Assembly (NCBI RefSeq): GCF_028369295.1
Contig: NZ_JAQMYP010000021.1
Coordinates: 62,001 to 126,000, forward strand
Source: Streptomyces sp. HD
GTDB lineage: Bacteria > Actinomycetota > Actinomycetes > Streptomycetales > Streptomycetaceae
DNA: 64,000 bases
Direction of reading: 5' to 3'
Shown: positions 52,154-59,953 of the stretch, in pieces
Position numbering within the stretch: the first letter of the stretch is position 1
How the letters are laid out: each line of letters opens with the position of its first letter
Notes under the pieces: generated by a model
Databases searched by the model: none
Seen by the model: the letters and a program-made list of their open reading frames with translations, nothing else
What the model was told of the DNA's origin: nothing
Position numbers and translations under genes: made by a program

Positions 52154-52939
52154 TCAGGCGCGGCCCGCCCCCGCCGCCTCCACTGCCCGCGCGAAGAGCT
52201 CCTCCGCTTCGGCCACGACCAGTCCCGTCCCCTCCGGCCGAGCCCCCAGCGCCCCGATGAGACCGTCGACACCCCGTAGCCCCGCCCGCTCCAGCAACCG
52301 CTTCTCATTGGTCACCCACTCCCCCCGCGCCGCCAGCACCGCATGCCCGGTCTGCACGGCGGCCGTGGCGAGCGCGCCGGCGAGTTCGGTGAGGCGGGCC
52401 GCCGGGGCGTGGTTGGCCTTGGCGTAGGCGAGGGTGGCGCGGGCTGCGCCGTACCAGCGCTCGGGTGCCGTGTGGCGAAGCTTCTCGGGATAGGTCGCCG
52501 GACGCGGGAGAGACCCCCGCAGGACGCGGTTGATCGCCAGCTCCGCGACGACCAGGTAGCTGGGGATCCCCGCGAGGTGGAAGAGCAACGGCTCCACCCG
52601 GAACCGCCCTTCCTCCGCCTCGGCCGACTCCCGCTCCACCACGTCGAGATCGCGGTAGTGAACGTCGACCCGCCGTCCGTCGATCGTCAGCCAGGCACCC
52701 CCGTTGAACACACCCCCGCCCCAGCCCCCGACCTCGGAGACCTCGCCTTCCCAGCCGAGCGCGCGAAGATCGGCGGGGTCGAAGGCGCCCCGGTAGTAGA
52801 CGGCCAGGTCCCAGTCGCTGTCGGACCTGTGCGTGCCCTGGGCCCGGGAGCCACCGAGAGCGACGGCCCTGACGGTGGGAAGGGCGGCCAGACGGTCGGC
52901 GGTGGTGTCGAGGAAGGCCGTGTCGTCGAGAGCGGACAT
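52154..52939 (-). CDS. Nucleotidyltransferase-domain protein
   Basis: A 261-residue protein of the Pol-beta nucleotidyltransferase superfamily. The catalytic pattern GGSRAQGTHRSDSDWDLAVYY carries GS and DxD, and RRVDVHYRDLD provides the third Asp. A helical C-terminal part (LATAAVQTGHAVLAARGEWVTNEKRLLERAGL) resembles the kanamycin-nucleotidyltransferase C-terminal/HEPN-like helical bundle. It could modify an antibiotic, a nucleotide or a protein; there is no separate HEPN partner gene, so a MNT-HEPN toxin pair is not supported. Ends about 110 bases before the TIR gene on its 5' side, same strand. Confidence 0.88.
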   Translation of the reverse strand: MSALDDTAFLDTTADRLAALPTVRAVALGGSRAQGTHRSDSDWDLAVYYRGAFDPADLRALGWEGEVSEVGGWGGGVFNGGAWLTIDGRRVDVHYRDLDVVERESAEAEEGRFRVEPLLFHLAGIPSYLVVAELAINRVLRGSLPRPATYPEKLRHTAPERWYGAARATLAYAKANHAPAARLTELAGALATAAVQTGHAVLAARGEWVTNEKRLLERAGLRGVDGLIGALGARPEGTGLVVAEAEELFARAVEAAGAGRA

Positions 52940-53051
52940 GGGGTGCAGCGTACGGAGCCGAGTGGCGGGCCTCTACGCAATTACGCCCGGCTGCGCGGCT
53001 CCGTCGTCCCGTGGCGGCGTCACCCCGCGCAGGCGCCATTCCGCGGCAGCC

Positions 53052-54974
53052 TCACCCCGTCGCCGCAACTCCGAAGTCCGCTCCGGAGATTCCGCCCAGC
53101 GCCTCGGCGATCCGCAGCAACGGCTCACGCAGGCCCGCCAGTTCCGCCCTCATCGCCTCGGCCTCCGCCCACGCCGTCTCATGGTCGAGCGGTGCGGTGT
53201 CGGCCGGGCAGCGGGCCTCGTACGCGGCGAGGCGTGGGTGCCAGGTGCTGGTGAAGGGGCGGATGGTGTCGTTGATCAGCGTGTACGCCAGGCTGTGGAC
53301 GGTCGGCGCCCCGGTCTCCGTACCGCGCTCCAGACCGATGCTGTACGTGTGCAGCGTCGCCCGCGTGAAGTCGATCAGTGACTTCAGAGAGGCCAGCGCC
53401 TCGCGCAGGCTCCCCGTGCCCGGCGCCAGTTCCTGCACGCCGATGCGGGTGACCAGCTCGACCTGGATGTCGTAGGCGGCCATCCGCTCCGACTCGCTGG
53501 GCGCTGCCATGGGTGCCTCCCTCCGGCTACCGGGGAAGGCCAGCGTAACCGGGTCGCGGCTGCCGCACAGGGTGCGCAGGGCCGCGTGCCTGAGGGCCTC
53601 GGTGCGGGCGGGGGACGGGTCGTGGTGGTGCCAGGCGTGCTCGGTGACCGGGTGGAGGGACCAGCGTTCGTCGGCCGCCGGTGTCAGCAGGCTGCGGGCG
53701 CGCAGCTCGCGGACGCCGTTCGCGGCGCGTCGGCCGGCGACGATCCGGGGGACGCCGTCCGCGACGGCCAGCACGTGTGCCGCGTCGTCGGCGGTCAGGG
53801 GCAACGGGTGCAGGGCGGCGGCGCAGCGCAGGACGTCGGCGGCGTCCGCCGTGTCCACGTCCCGTACGACGGAGCCCGTGACGTCCTCGTCGGCGAGGGC
53901 GTCGAGGAGGGACCTGCCCCGCGCGTGCAACCGGTCGTAGAGCGTGTCGGCGTGGTGGCCGGCTCGCACCGCACGGCCCAGCAGGCCCAGGGCGAGGGGA
54001 TGGCCGTCGACCGCGCCGGCCAGTGCCTCGTCGCCGCCGGCCAGCACGCGCGCGTGGGGAGCGTCGAGCGGTCCCAGGTCGACCGGGGTGCCGAGGGTGT
54101 CGTAGGCGCGGCTGCGGAGGGTGAAAAGGGTGTGGCCGAGGGGGTGCGGTGCGGCCATGGCGGCGATCTCGCGCGCGGGGAGCCGGTGGGCGGGGGCTGC
54201 GTCGACGATCCAGAGGAACGGTTCGCCGATGGCGTCGAAGTGCGCGAACAGGTCGTCCGGGCCGTTCGTCGCCAGGGCGCGCAGCGAGTCCTCGTACGCC
54301 TCACCGCTCACCCAGCAGACACCGCCCGGGTACGCCGCCTCGAAGCGCTGGGCGTACTCCTGCGCGAGCAGGGTCTTGCCGATGCCCGCCATACCGCGGA
54401 TCTGTACGGCGTGCGCGGCGGCACGGCCGGTGACCAGCGGTGCGGCGTGCGCGTGCAGGGCGGAGTGCACCTGCCAGAGCTCGGAGAGACGGCCCAGGAA
54501 GTCGGGGCGCGGCCGCGGGGTGCCCAGCAGCCGGCGGCGTACGCCGGGTTCCGCGGTCTCCATGGGGGCGTCGAGACTGGTCACGTGCGCGCGTACGTCC
54601 GTGACGAGGGCCGCGAGGTCGTCGGGCGAGGCGTGTCGGGCGTCGCGCAGTTCCACCGGGTGGATGTGGTCCGTGGTCCGCTCCGGATTGACCACCATGA
54701 CCCGGCGTCGCGGGTCGCCCTCCCCAAGTCCCGCCAGATAGGCGGTGGTCAGCTCCCACTGGCAGGCCTCGCGCTCGGGGTAGCCGGTGGAGTAGAACGC
54801 CAGCAGCGCCTTGGAGCGGGCCAGTTCGCGGCGGATGGTCTCGCTGATGCCGGCGAAGGACGCGACCCCGGTCTCGTCCGTGAACACCTCCAGCCCGCCG
54901 TCGCGCAGCGCCCGCGCGAGCGGACGAACCCGCTCCACATCACCGCGGCTGTAGCTGAGGAAGACGTCCCACAC
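53052..54974 (-). CDS. TIR-STAND NTPase protein with a novel C-terminal domain
   Basis: A 640-residue NLR-like protein. Residues 1-100 are a TIR domain (DVFLSYSRGDVERVRPLA, SKALLAFYSTGYPEREACQWEL) with E74 at the position of the NADase catalytic Glu. Residues ~155-450 are a STAND/NB-ARC-like NTPase: Walker A GMAGIGKTLLA (194-204), Walker B FLWIVDA (253-259), GHPLALGLLGRA (GLPL-type, 324-335), then a winged-helix region. No TPR, WD or LRR repeats follow; instead residues ~497-630 form a helical domain (ELVTRIGVQEL, LREALASL, WHPRLAAYE) shared with the divergent gene at 55013. GTG 54974. Likely a defence or signalling protein (inference). Confidence 0.9.
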   Translation of the reverse strand: MWDVFLSYSRGDVERVRPLARALRDGGLEVFTDETGVASFAGISETIRRELARSKALLAFYSTGYPEREACQWELTTAYLAGLGEGDPRRRVMVVNPERTTDHIHPVELRDARHASPDDLAALVTDVRAHVTSLDAPMETAEPGVRRRLLGTPRPRPDFLGRLSELWQVHSALHAHAAPLVTGRAAAHAVQIRGMAGIGKTLLAQEYAQRFEAAYPGGVCWVSGEAYEDSLRALATNGPDDLFAHFDAIGEPFLWIVDAAPAHRLPAREIAAMAAPHPLGHTLFTLRSRAYDTLGTPVDLGPLDAPHARVLAGGDEALAGAVDGHPLALGLLGRAVRAGHHADTLYDRLHARGRSLLDALADEDVTGSVVRDVDTADAADVLRCAAALHPLPLTADDAAHVLAVADGVPRIVAGRRAANGVRELRARSLLTPAADERWSLHPVTEHAWHHHDPSPARTEALRHAALRTLCGSRDPVTLAFPGSRREAPMAAPSESERMAAYDIQVELVTRIGVQELAPGTGSLREALASLKSLIDFTRATLHTYSIGLERGTETGAPTVHSLAYTLINDTIRPFTSTWHPRLAAYEARCPADTAPLDHETAWAEAEAMRAELAGLREPLLRIAEALGGISGADFGVAATG

Positions 54975-54981
54975 GGCGACT

Positions 54982-54997
54982 TACCCTACTGTGGGTA
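54982..54997. promoter_or_regulatory. Overlapping divergent -10 boxes inside one inverted repeat
   Basis: The 38-base gap between the TIR gene and its divergent partner contains TACCC-TACTGT-GGGTA. On the plus strand TACTGT (54987-54992) is a -10 candidate for the gene at 55013; on the minus strand TAGGGT (54983-54988) is one for the TIR gene, whose GTG follows 8 bases later. The two promoters physically overlap and share the repeat, so they should be controlled together or exclude each other. Confidence 0.55.
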
Positions 54998-55012
54998 CCG
55001 GGGAGGGCGATC

Positions 55013-55687
55013 ATGGGACACAGGGAGCGCAGGCGACGTCGACCGAGCGGTCCGTCGCAGATCACGGCCAAGCTCACGATTCCGTTCGTCGGCGAGATAT
55101 CCGGCATGTGGGAGCCGGCCGACGCGGAGCGCAGCGCGGCCTGGGAGCTGTACCTGGAGCTGGTCACGCGCGTGTCGGTGGAGGAGCTCGACCCCGACGA
55201 GGGCTTCCTGCGCGAGGCGCTGTCCTCCCTCTACACCTTCTTCAACACGACCCGCGAGATCCTCCGCCGCTACGGCCCCGACGTCGCCCCGCCCCTCGCC
55301 CCCGGCCACGTCAGCTTCGGCGTCCTGGCCGTGACGGTCCTCAACCGGGTTCTGCGGCCGGTCCTCGCACAGTGGCATCCCCGCCTGACGGCCTACGAGT
55401 CCCAGCGGCCGGCGGGGCGCGACCCGGTGGCCCACGAACGGGAGTGGGAGCACTCCGACGCCCTGCGCCGCGAGATCGCGGCGGTACGGGAGACGCTGGT
55501 GTCGCTGGCGCGCACCTTGCAGGAGGTGGCGAACGTCAGCGACCTGATCGACCTTCCGTCACCCCGAGCACCCCGAGCACCGGGCTCCCCGGGAACGGGG
55601 CACCCCCCCCCGCCGGTCGGAGGGCCCCTGACGGTCCGGAGAGTTGAGCACGGCCGCGGCCGACGGCTGATCGGGCTCGCCGCCTGA
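55013..55687 (+). CDS. Stand-alone paralogue of the TIR-STAND C-terminal domain
   Basis: A 224-residue soluble protein of no named family. Residues ~38-178 align with residues ~497-630 of the divergent TIR protein: ELVTRVSVEEL against ELVTRIGVQEL, LREALSSL against LREALASL, RPVLAQWHPRLTAYES against RPFTSTWHPRLAAYEA, then a helical end ALRREIAAVRETLVSLARTL against AMRAELAGLREPLLRIAEAL. Flanks differ: a basic N terminus (GHRERRRRRPSGPS) and a Pro-rich basic C terminus. Excellent SD (GGAGGG, 5 bases). It may cap, bridge or regulate the TIR protein through domain-domain contact (inference). Confidence 0.85.
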   Translation: MGHRERRRRRPSGPSQITAKLTIPFVGEISGMWEPADAERSAAWELYLELVTRVSVEELDPDEGFLREALSSLYTFFNTTREILRRYGPDVAPPLAPGHVSFGVLAVTVLNRVLRPVLAQWHPRLTAYESQRPAGRDPVAHEREWEHSDALRREIAAVRETLVSLARTLQEVANVSDLIDLPSPRAPRAPGSPGTGHPPPPVGGPLTVRRVEHGRGRRLIGLAA

Positions 55688-55717
55688 TTCCCTGGTTCGA
55701 CGGTCGTGCCGGGGCCG

Positions 55718-55740
55718 TTGTCAGTGGTGCGCGTTATCAA
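55718..55740 (+). promoter_or_regulatory. RecA-NDp/PafBC-like element before the gene at 55782
   Basis: TTGTCAGTG matches the upstream half of the damage-promoter consensus exactly; 8 bases later the -10 position reads TATCAA, lacking only the last T of TANNNT. A transcript would carry a leader of about 35 bases with a good ribosome site. Confidence 0.5.
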
Positions 55741-55781
55741 TGAAGTCGTCACTCAGTGTCACGACGACGGGGGAACCAGTG

Positions 55782-56399
55782 ATGACGACGCACGAGACGC
55801 ACCTCTCCGCAGCCGGGCTGCGGGCCCGGGGCTGGACGCCCGCGATGGTGCGCAAGCTGCTGGGCGAACCCGATCTGCTGCGCTCGCACCCGCACTTCCG
55901 CTCCGCCACGCAGACCCGCCTCTACAGCATCGAGCGCGTCGAGGCCGCCGAGCGGAGCGAGGAGTTCCGGGGTGCTTCGGCGGTTGCCGCGCGGCGATCC
56001 GCTGCGGCACGGGACGCGGCTCTGCGCAGGCGGCGGGAGGTGTTGGCGCGTATCGCGGCGGAGCCCATTGACGTCCCGCGGCTGACTCCGGACAGGCTGG
56101 CCGCGCTGGCGGTCGAGTACCGCAACCGTCTGGACGAGGAACGGACGTTGTGGCGCCGGGGACATGTGGCGTCTCCCGCCTCGGTCGACAGCACCGAGCC
56201 CGGCGTGCTCGACCGGTGGAAGGTCGACTACCTGCGCCATCGGTTGATCCGGTACGACGACGCCCTGGCCGGACTGCGCGGACGCACCGGGCGCGCGGCA
56301 GCCGAGGAACTGCTGCGCCGCCGGGTCTACGCGGCCATCGCCAAGACGTTTCCGGACCTTGCGCGCGAGTGCGAACGGCGGTTGGGCGGCTCCGGCTGA
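55782..56399 (+). CDS. Uncharacterised protein with MerR/XPA-like N-terminal motif
   Basis: A 205-residue basic protein. Residues ~8-58 read LSAAGLRARGWTPAMVRKLLGEPDLLRSHPHFRSATQTRLYSIERV in pieces, a winged-helix-like pattern seen in many Streptomyces proteins and loosely like MerR/XPA DNA-binding segments. The rest is helical and Arg/Ala-rich (RRSAAARDAALRRRREVLARIA, LLRRRVYAAIAKTFPDLARECERRL). Function unknown. ATG 55782 has GGGGGA about 8 bases upstream; an earlier ATG at 55740 falls in the predicted -10. The damage-type element upstream suggests a repair-linked role (inference). Confidence 0.78.
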   Translation: MTTHETHLSAAGLRARGWTPAMVRKLLGEPDLLRSHPHFRSATQTRLYSIERVEAAERSEEFRGASAVAARRSAAARDAALRRRREVLARIAAEPIDVPRLTPDRLAALAVEYRNRLDEERTLWRRGHVASPASVDSTEPGVLDRWKVDYLRHRLIRYDDALAGLRGRTGRAAAEELLRRRVYAAIAKTFPDLARECERRLGGSG

Positions 56400-56513
56400 C
56401 GGCGGAAATTCGGATGCGAGGGGCAGCGCGGGCACGAATGATCGGAGGTCGCCCACCGACCGCGTCGCCGTCCCGCTGTGCCGGCGCATCCGCCCGACTG
56501 CTCAGGAGCCCGC

Positions 56514-56939
56514 ATGATCCGCCGCGTCACCAGTCCCGCCCTCTTCCCGCCCCCCACCTACTCCCACGCCTCCGTCGTCGAGGCCGGCACGAAGCTCGCC
56601 TTCCTCGCCGGTTCCGTGCCGCTCGACGCCGACGGGAAGCTCGTGGGCGAAGGGGATCCCGTGCGGCAGGCCGAGCAGGTGATCGCCAACCTCGGGGAGC
56701 AACTGCGCGCCGTCGGCAGTGACTTGGCGCATGTCGTCGCGACCGAGGTGTACGTGGTGAGCGGTGACACCGCGGTACTGTCCGCCGTCTGGGACGTCGT
56801 CGAGGCGTCGGGACTCAGCATCGGCCCTCACTCGTCGACGCTGCTCGGGGTTGCCTGCCTCGGATACACGGGGCAGTTGGTGGAGATCACGGCCACGGCC
56901 GTGGTTCCCGAGGGGCCCGACGAAGACGCGCGGTCATGA
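56514..56939 (+). CDS. RidA-family (YjgF/YER057c) protein
   Basis: A 141-residue RidA-superfamily trimer subunit; members hydrolyse reactive enamine/imine intermediates from PLP enzymes. The N terminus SPALFPPPTYSHASVVEAGTKLAFLAGSVPLDADGKLVG and the middle VRQAEQVIANLGEQLRAVGSDLAHVVATEVYVV are typical; the position of the RidA catalytic Arg is not conserved (LLGVACLGYTGQLVEITATAVV at the end lacks the usual R-V), so this is likely a Rid2-7 type of unknown reaction. SD CAGGAG 5 bases before ATG 56514. Overlaps the GNAT gene by 4 bases. Confidence 0.9.
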   Translation: MIRRVTSPALFPPPTYSHASVVEAGTKLAFLAGSVPLDADGKLVGEGDPVRQAEQVIANLGEQLRAVGSDLAHVVATEVYVVSGDTAVLSAVWDVVEASGLSIGPHSSTLLGVACLGYTGQLVEITATAVVPEGPDEDARS

Positions 56940-57409
56940 GCTCCGTCGCACTCCGCCGCGCCACCGCCACCGACGCCCGTGCCGTCGCCGACATCTGGCT
57001 GCGGTCGTTCGCCGCCGCGCTGCCGACGGTCGTCCGGGCGCACTCCGACGACGAGGTGCGGGCTTGGTTCCGGGAGGTGGTGGTGCCGCTGCAGGAGACC
57101 TGGGTGGCCGATGCCGAGGACCGTGTCGTGGGCTTCATGGTGCTCGACGCCGACCAGGTCTCCCAGCTCTACCTCGACCCCGACTGGCGGGGCCGCGGTA
57201 TCGGCGACGAGTTCGTCGGCCTCGCCAAGCGGCGTCGCCCGGGCGGGCTGAGCCTGTGGACCTTCGAGGTCAACAAGCCCGCCCACCGCTTCTACGAACG
57301 GCACGGCTTCGTCGCCGTCGAGCACACGGACGGCAGCGGCAACGAGGAGCGCGAGCCGGACGTGCGGTTCGCCTGGGGGGCGGGGCGGAGCGACCGGGGA
57401 GGCACATGA
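56936..57409 (+). CDS. GNAT-family N-acetyltransferase
   Basis: A 157-residue acetyl-CoA-dependent acyltransferase: LRRATATDARAVADIWLRSF, the acetyl-CoA loop LYLDPDWRGRGIGDEFVGLAK (R/Q-x-x-G-x-G type as RGRGIG), and NKPAHRFYERHGFVAVEHTDGSGNEE. Acceptor unknown. Its ATG overlaps the ridA-like stop (ATGA), so the two are translationally coupled and may act on related amine metabolites. Confidence 0.92.
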   Translation: MSSVALRRATATDARAVADIWLRSFAAALPTVVRAHSDDEVRAWFREVVVPLQETWVADAEDRVVGFMVLDADQVSQLYLDPDWRGRGIGDEFVGLAKRRRPGGLSLWTFEVNKPAHRFYERHGFVAVEHTDGSGNEEREPDVRFAWGAGRSDRGGT

Positions 57410-57467
57410 GTGAGGCGCGCGTACGGCCATGACGGAGGGGGCGGGCCGGAGACACTCCCCGGTCGGC

Positions 57468-57560
57468 TCACCCCCGATCGTCCTTGATCGCCCCTGATCA
57501 CCCCTAGATCGCTTCTCATGATCACCCCCGATGCGCCCTGATCACCCCCGACCACTCCTG
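57468..57560. repeat. Degenerate TGATCRCCCC repeats
   Basis: About six loosely spaced copies of (T/C)GATC(A/G)CCCC(C/T)GA between the GNAT gene and the 3' end of the racemase gene. They are not regular enough for a clear unit length. Confidence 0.5.
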
Positions 57561-58279
57561 AGGCGCCCCCACTCCCGCCGCTTGGGCAACGGCCTCGCAT
57601 ACCCCCCGACCCGGCTCGTCCTCAGCCCCAACTGCACCAATGACTCGGCGAGTTTGACGGCCGCCCCCACCCCGTCCACCACCGGGACCCCCAGCTTCTC
57701 CCCCACCGCCCGCTGCAGCCCGGTCATCCCGGCGCACCCCAGCACCAGGACCTCGGCGCCGGCCTCCCGAGCCCGTTCGGCGGCTGCCAGGAAGGCGGTT
57801 TCCGTGCGCTCGGCGTCCTCCAGTTCCAGCACCCCGAGCCCGGTACCGATCACGGCGACGCAGTTGCGGCCGACCCCGGCGGTCTCCAGGCTGTCCTCGA
57901 TCTGCCCGCACGACCGCTCCAGCGTGGTCACGACGCCGTACCGCCGACCCAGCAGACAGGCCAGATGCGCCGCCGCCTCGGTGATGTCGACGACCGGCAC
58001 GTCCACCAACTCCCGGACGCCTTCCCGTCCGTGCTCCCCGAAACCGGCCATGACCACGGCGTCGTAGGCGGGGCCGTCGTATGTCCGCAGCGCGTCCATC
58101 ACCGCCGCCGCCGAGAGGTAGCTGTCGAGCCAGCCCTCCGCCGATTCCGGACCCCACCCCGGGGTCAGCCCGGTCACGGCGGTGCCCGGGCCTGCCGCGG
58201 CCCGGGCACCTCGCACGATTTCCTCGGTCATCTCCTGCGTGGTGTTGCAGTTGGTGACGACGATTCGCACGCCGCTCAT
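57542..58279 (-). CDS. Aspartate/glutamate/hydantoin racemase family protein
   Basis: A 245-residue enzyme of the Asp/Glu racemase superfamily, hydantoin/allantoin-racemase branch: VRIVVTNCNTTQEMTEEI, AYDAVVMAGFGEHGREGVREL (the usual first Cys is replaced; GFGEHG), DITEAAAHLACLLGRRYGVVTT and VLVLGCAGMTGL, with the second catalytic Cys. The gene overlaps the end of the upstream NCS1 permease by 4 bases (ATGA), so permease and racemase form an operon for uptake and isomerisation of a hydantoin- or allantoin-like compound (inference from the pair). Confidence 0.88.
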   Translation of the reverse strand: MSGVRIVVTNCNTTQEMTEEIVRGARAAAGPGTAVTGLTPGWGPESAEGWLDSYLSAAAVMDALRTYDGPAYDAVVMAGFGEHGREGVRELVDVPVVDITEAAAHLACLLGRRYGVVTTLERSCGQIEDSLETAGVGRNCVAVIGTGLGVLELEDAERTETAFLAAAERAREAGAEVLVLGCAGMTGLQRAVGEKLGVPVVDGVGAAVKLAESLVQLGLRTSRVGGYARPLPKRREWGRLRSGRG

Positions 58280-59754
58280 ACCTCCACGGGCTTGTCGGGC
58301 ACGGAGTTGTCGGCGGCGGCGCGCTCGTCACGGCACAGCAGCAGATACAGCCCCGCCGCCATCGCCGTCCCGATGAACCAGGAGTACGGCGCCACCTCGC
58401 TGAACGTCTTCACCAAGGCGAGTACGGCCGCGACACCCGCCGCCGGCAGGAACGCCCACAGCGCCTTGGGGTTGACGCCCTTGCGGTAGTAGTAGCGGGA
58501 GCCGGGCTCGGCGGAGAACAGCTCGTCGACGTCCACACGGCCGTGCTTGATCAGGTAGTAGTCGACCATGATCACGCCGAACAGCGGGCCCAGGAAGGCG
58601 CCGAGGCCGCCGAGGAAGTAGTTGACGACGGTCGGGTTCGAGAAGAGGTTCCAGGGGGTGACGACCAGCGCGGCCACCGTGCTGATCATGCCGCCGACCT
58701 TGAAGGTGATCTTCTGCGGCCAGACGTTGGCCAGGTCGTACGCCGGTGAGACGAAGTTGGCGACGATGTTGACGCCCATGGTGGCGATGGCGAAGGTCAG
58801 GGCACCCAGCACCAGCACCCAGGTGTTGCCGATCTCGGCGACGAGGTAGGCGGGCTCGGTGATCGCCTTGCCGAAGACCTCGATCGAGCCGGCCGTGACG
58901 ATCACCGACACGACCACGAAGGCGGTGGAGTTGATGGGCAGACCCCAGAAGTTGCCGCGCCTGACGCTCCGGTAGTCCGGCGCGAACCGCGAGAAGTCGC
59001 AGAAGTTGAGCATCAGCGTGCCGTACGTGGCGAGGATCAGCCCGATCGCGCCGAACCACTGCCGCCACTGCTCACCGACGGAGACCGGGTTCGGGGTCGA
59101 GGTGAGCGAGATCGTCCAGCCGGCCTTGGCGAGGATCCAGACCGCCAGGGCGATCATCACGATCCAGATCGCCGGACCGCAGAAGTCCTGGAACTTGCGG
59201 ACGGACTCCATGCCCCGGCTGATGATCGCCGCCTGGAGCAGCCACAGGGCGATGAAGCTGCACCAGCCGAGCGGGTGCAGACCCAGGAAGGAGCCGTGCG
59301 TCCAGGATTCCAGGCCCGGCCAGGCGGCCAGCAACATGATGTTGACGGCGACGGACGCCAGATAGGTCTGGATGCCGTACCACATGATGGCGATCACGGC
59401 CCGGATGAGGGCGGGGATGTTGGCGCCCCACACCCCGAAGCTGATGCGGCTGACGACCGGGAACGGGACGCCGTGGCGCTGGCCGATCTTCCCCATCCAG
59501 TTCATGCCGATGTAGATCAGCACGAAGCCGACGAGCAGCGACGTGAAGACCTGCCATACGTTCATGCCGAGGACCAGCAGGCCGGCCGCGAACGTGTAGT
59601 TGCCGAGGTTGTGGACGTCGGACATCCACATGGCGAAGAGGTCGAAGACCTTCCAGTTGCGCTTGCCCGCGGGCGCGAGGTCTTCGTTGGTGAGCCGGGG
59701 ATCGGGGACGAACGCTGTTGTGCCGGTGGCTTCGGCACGGTCGGCGAGAGACAC
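58276..59754 (-). CDS. NCS1-family nucleobase/allantoin/hydantoin:cation symporter
   Basis: A 492-residue, 12-TM symporter. Typical NCS1 marks: NEDLAPAGKRNWKVFDLFAMWMSDVHNLGNYTFAAGL at the N terminus, GVPFPVVSRISFGVWGANIPALIRAVIAIMWYGIQT, GPAIWIVMIAL, and NFCDFSRFAPDYRSVRRGNFWGLPINSTAF. Members bring in hydantoins, allantoin, cytosine or uracil with Na+ or H+. GTG 59754 with GGAGG 4 bases upstream. First gene of the operon with the racemase; a GntR/FCD operator candidate lies 76 bases upstream. Confidence 0.93.
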   Translation of the reverse strand: MSLADRAEATGTTAFVPDPRLTNEDLAPAGKRNWKVFDLFAMWMSDVHNLGNYTFAAGLLVLGMNVWQVFTSLLVGFVLIYIGMNWMGKIGQRHGVPFPVVSRISFGVWGANIPALIRAVIAIMWYGIQTYLASVAVNIMLLAAWPGLESWTHGSFLGLHPLGWCSFIALWLLQAAIISRGMESVRKFQDFCGPAIWIVMIALAVWILAKAGWTISLTSTPNPVSVGEQWRQWFGAIGLILATYGTLMLNFCDFSRFAPDYRSVRRGNFWGLPINSTAFVVVSVIVTAGSIEVFGKAITEPAYLVAEIGNTWVLVLGALTFAIATMGVNIVANFVSPAYDLANVWPQKITFKVGGMISTVAALVVTPWNLFSNPTVVNYFLGGLGAFLGPLFGVIMVDYYLIKHGRVDVDELFSAEPGSRYYYRKGVNPKALWAFLPAAGVAAVLALVKTFSEVAPYSWFIGTAMAAGLYLLLCRDERAAADNSVPDKPVEV

Positions 59755-59829
59755 GGGGCCTCCAGGAGCGAGGGGACGGAGGACTGCTTATGGAGGGCCG
59801 CCCAGGGGCTGCCTTCTACCATGGGGGGC

Positions 59830-59845
59830 GTTTGGTATACCAAAC
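59830..59845. promoter_or_regulatory. Operator candidate GTTTGGTATACCAAAC (GntR/FCD type)
   Basis: A perfect 16-base palindrome with the TGGTATACCA core typical of FCD-subfamily GntR operators. It lies between the divergent NCS1 permease and GntR genes, so it probably controls the permease-racemase operon and perhaps the regulator itself. Confidence 0.8.
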
Positions 59846-59953
59846 TGCGCACATGGTCCCGCCGTCAACAGTTCTGACCGATGTCGTTCTTGTTAACGGT
59901 CCGTAAAGCAGCCCCGGAGCCACAACACGCCCGGAGTCGGCGAAGATGGCCCC

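Noticed and set aside
52154..52939. Nucleotidyltransferase as antitoxin of a MNT-HEPN toxin pair
   Set aside because: No separate HEPN gene is adjacent; the helical part is fused to the same protein, as in ordinary aminoglycoside-type enzymes.
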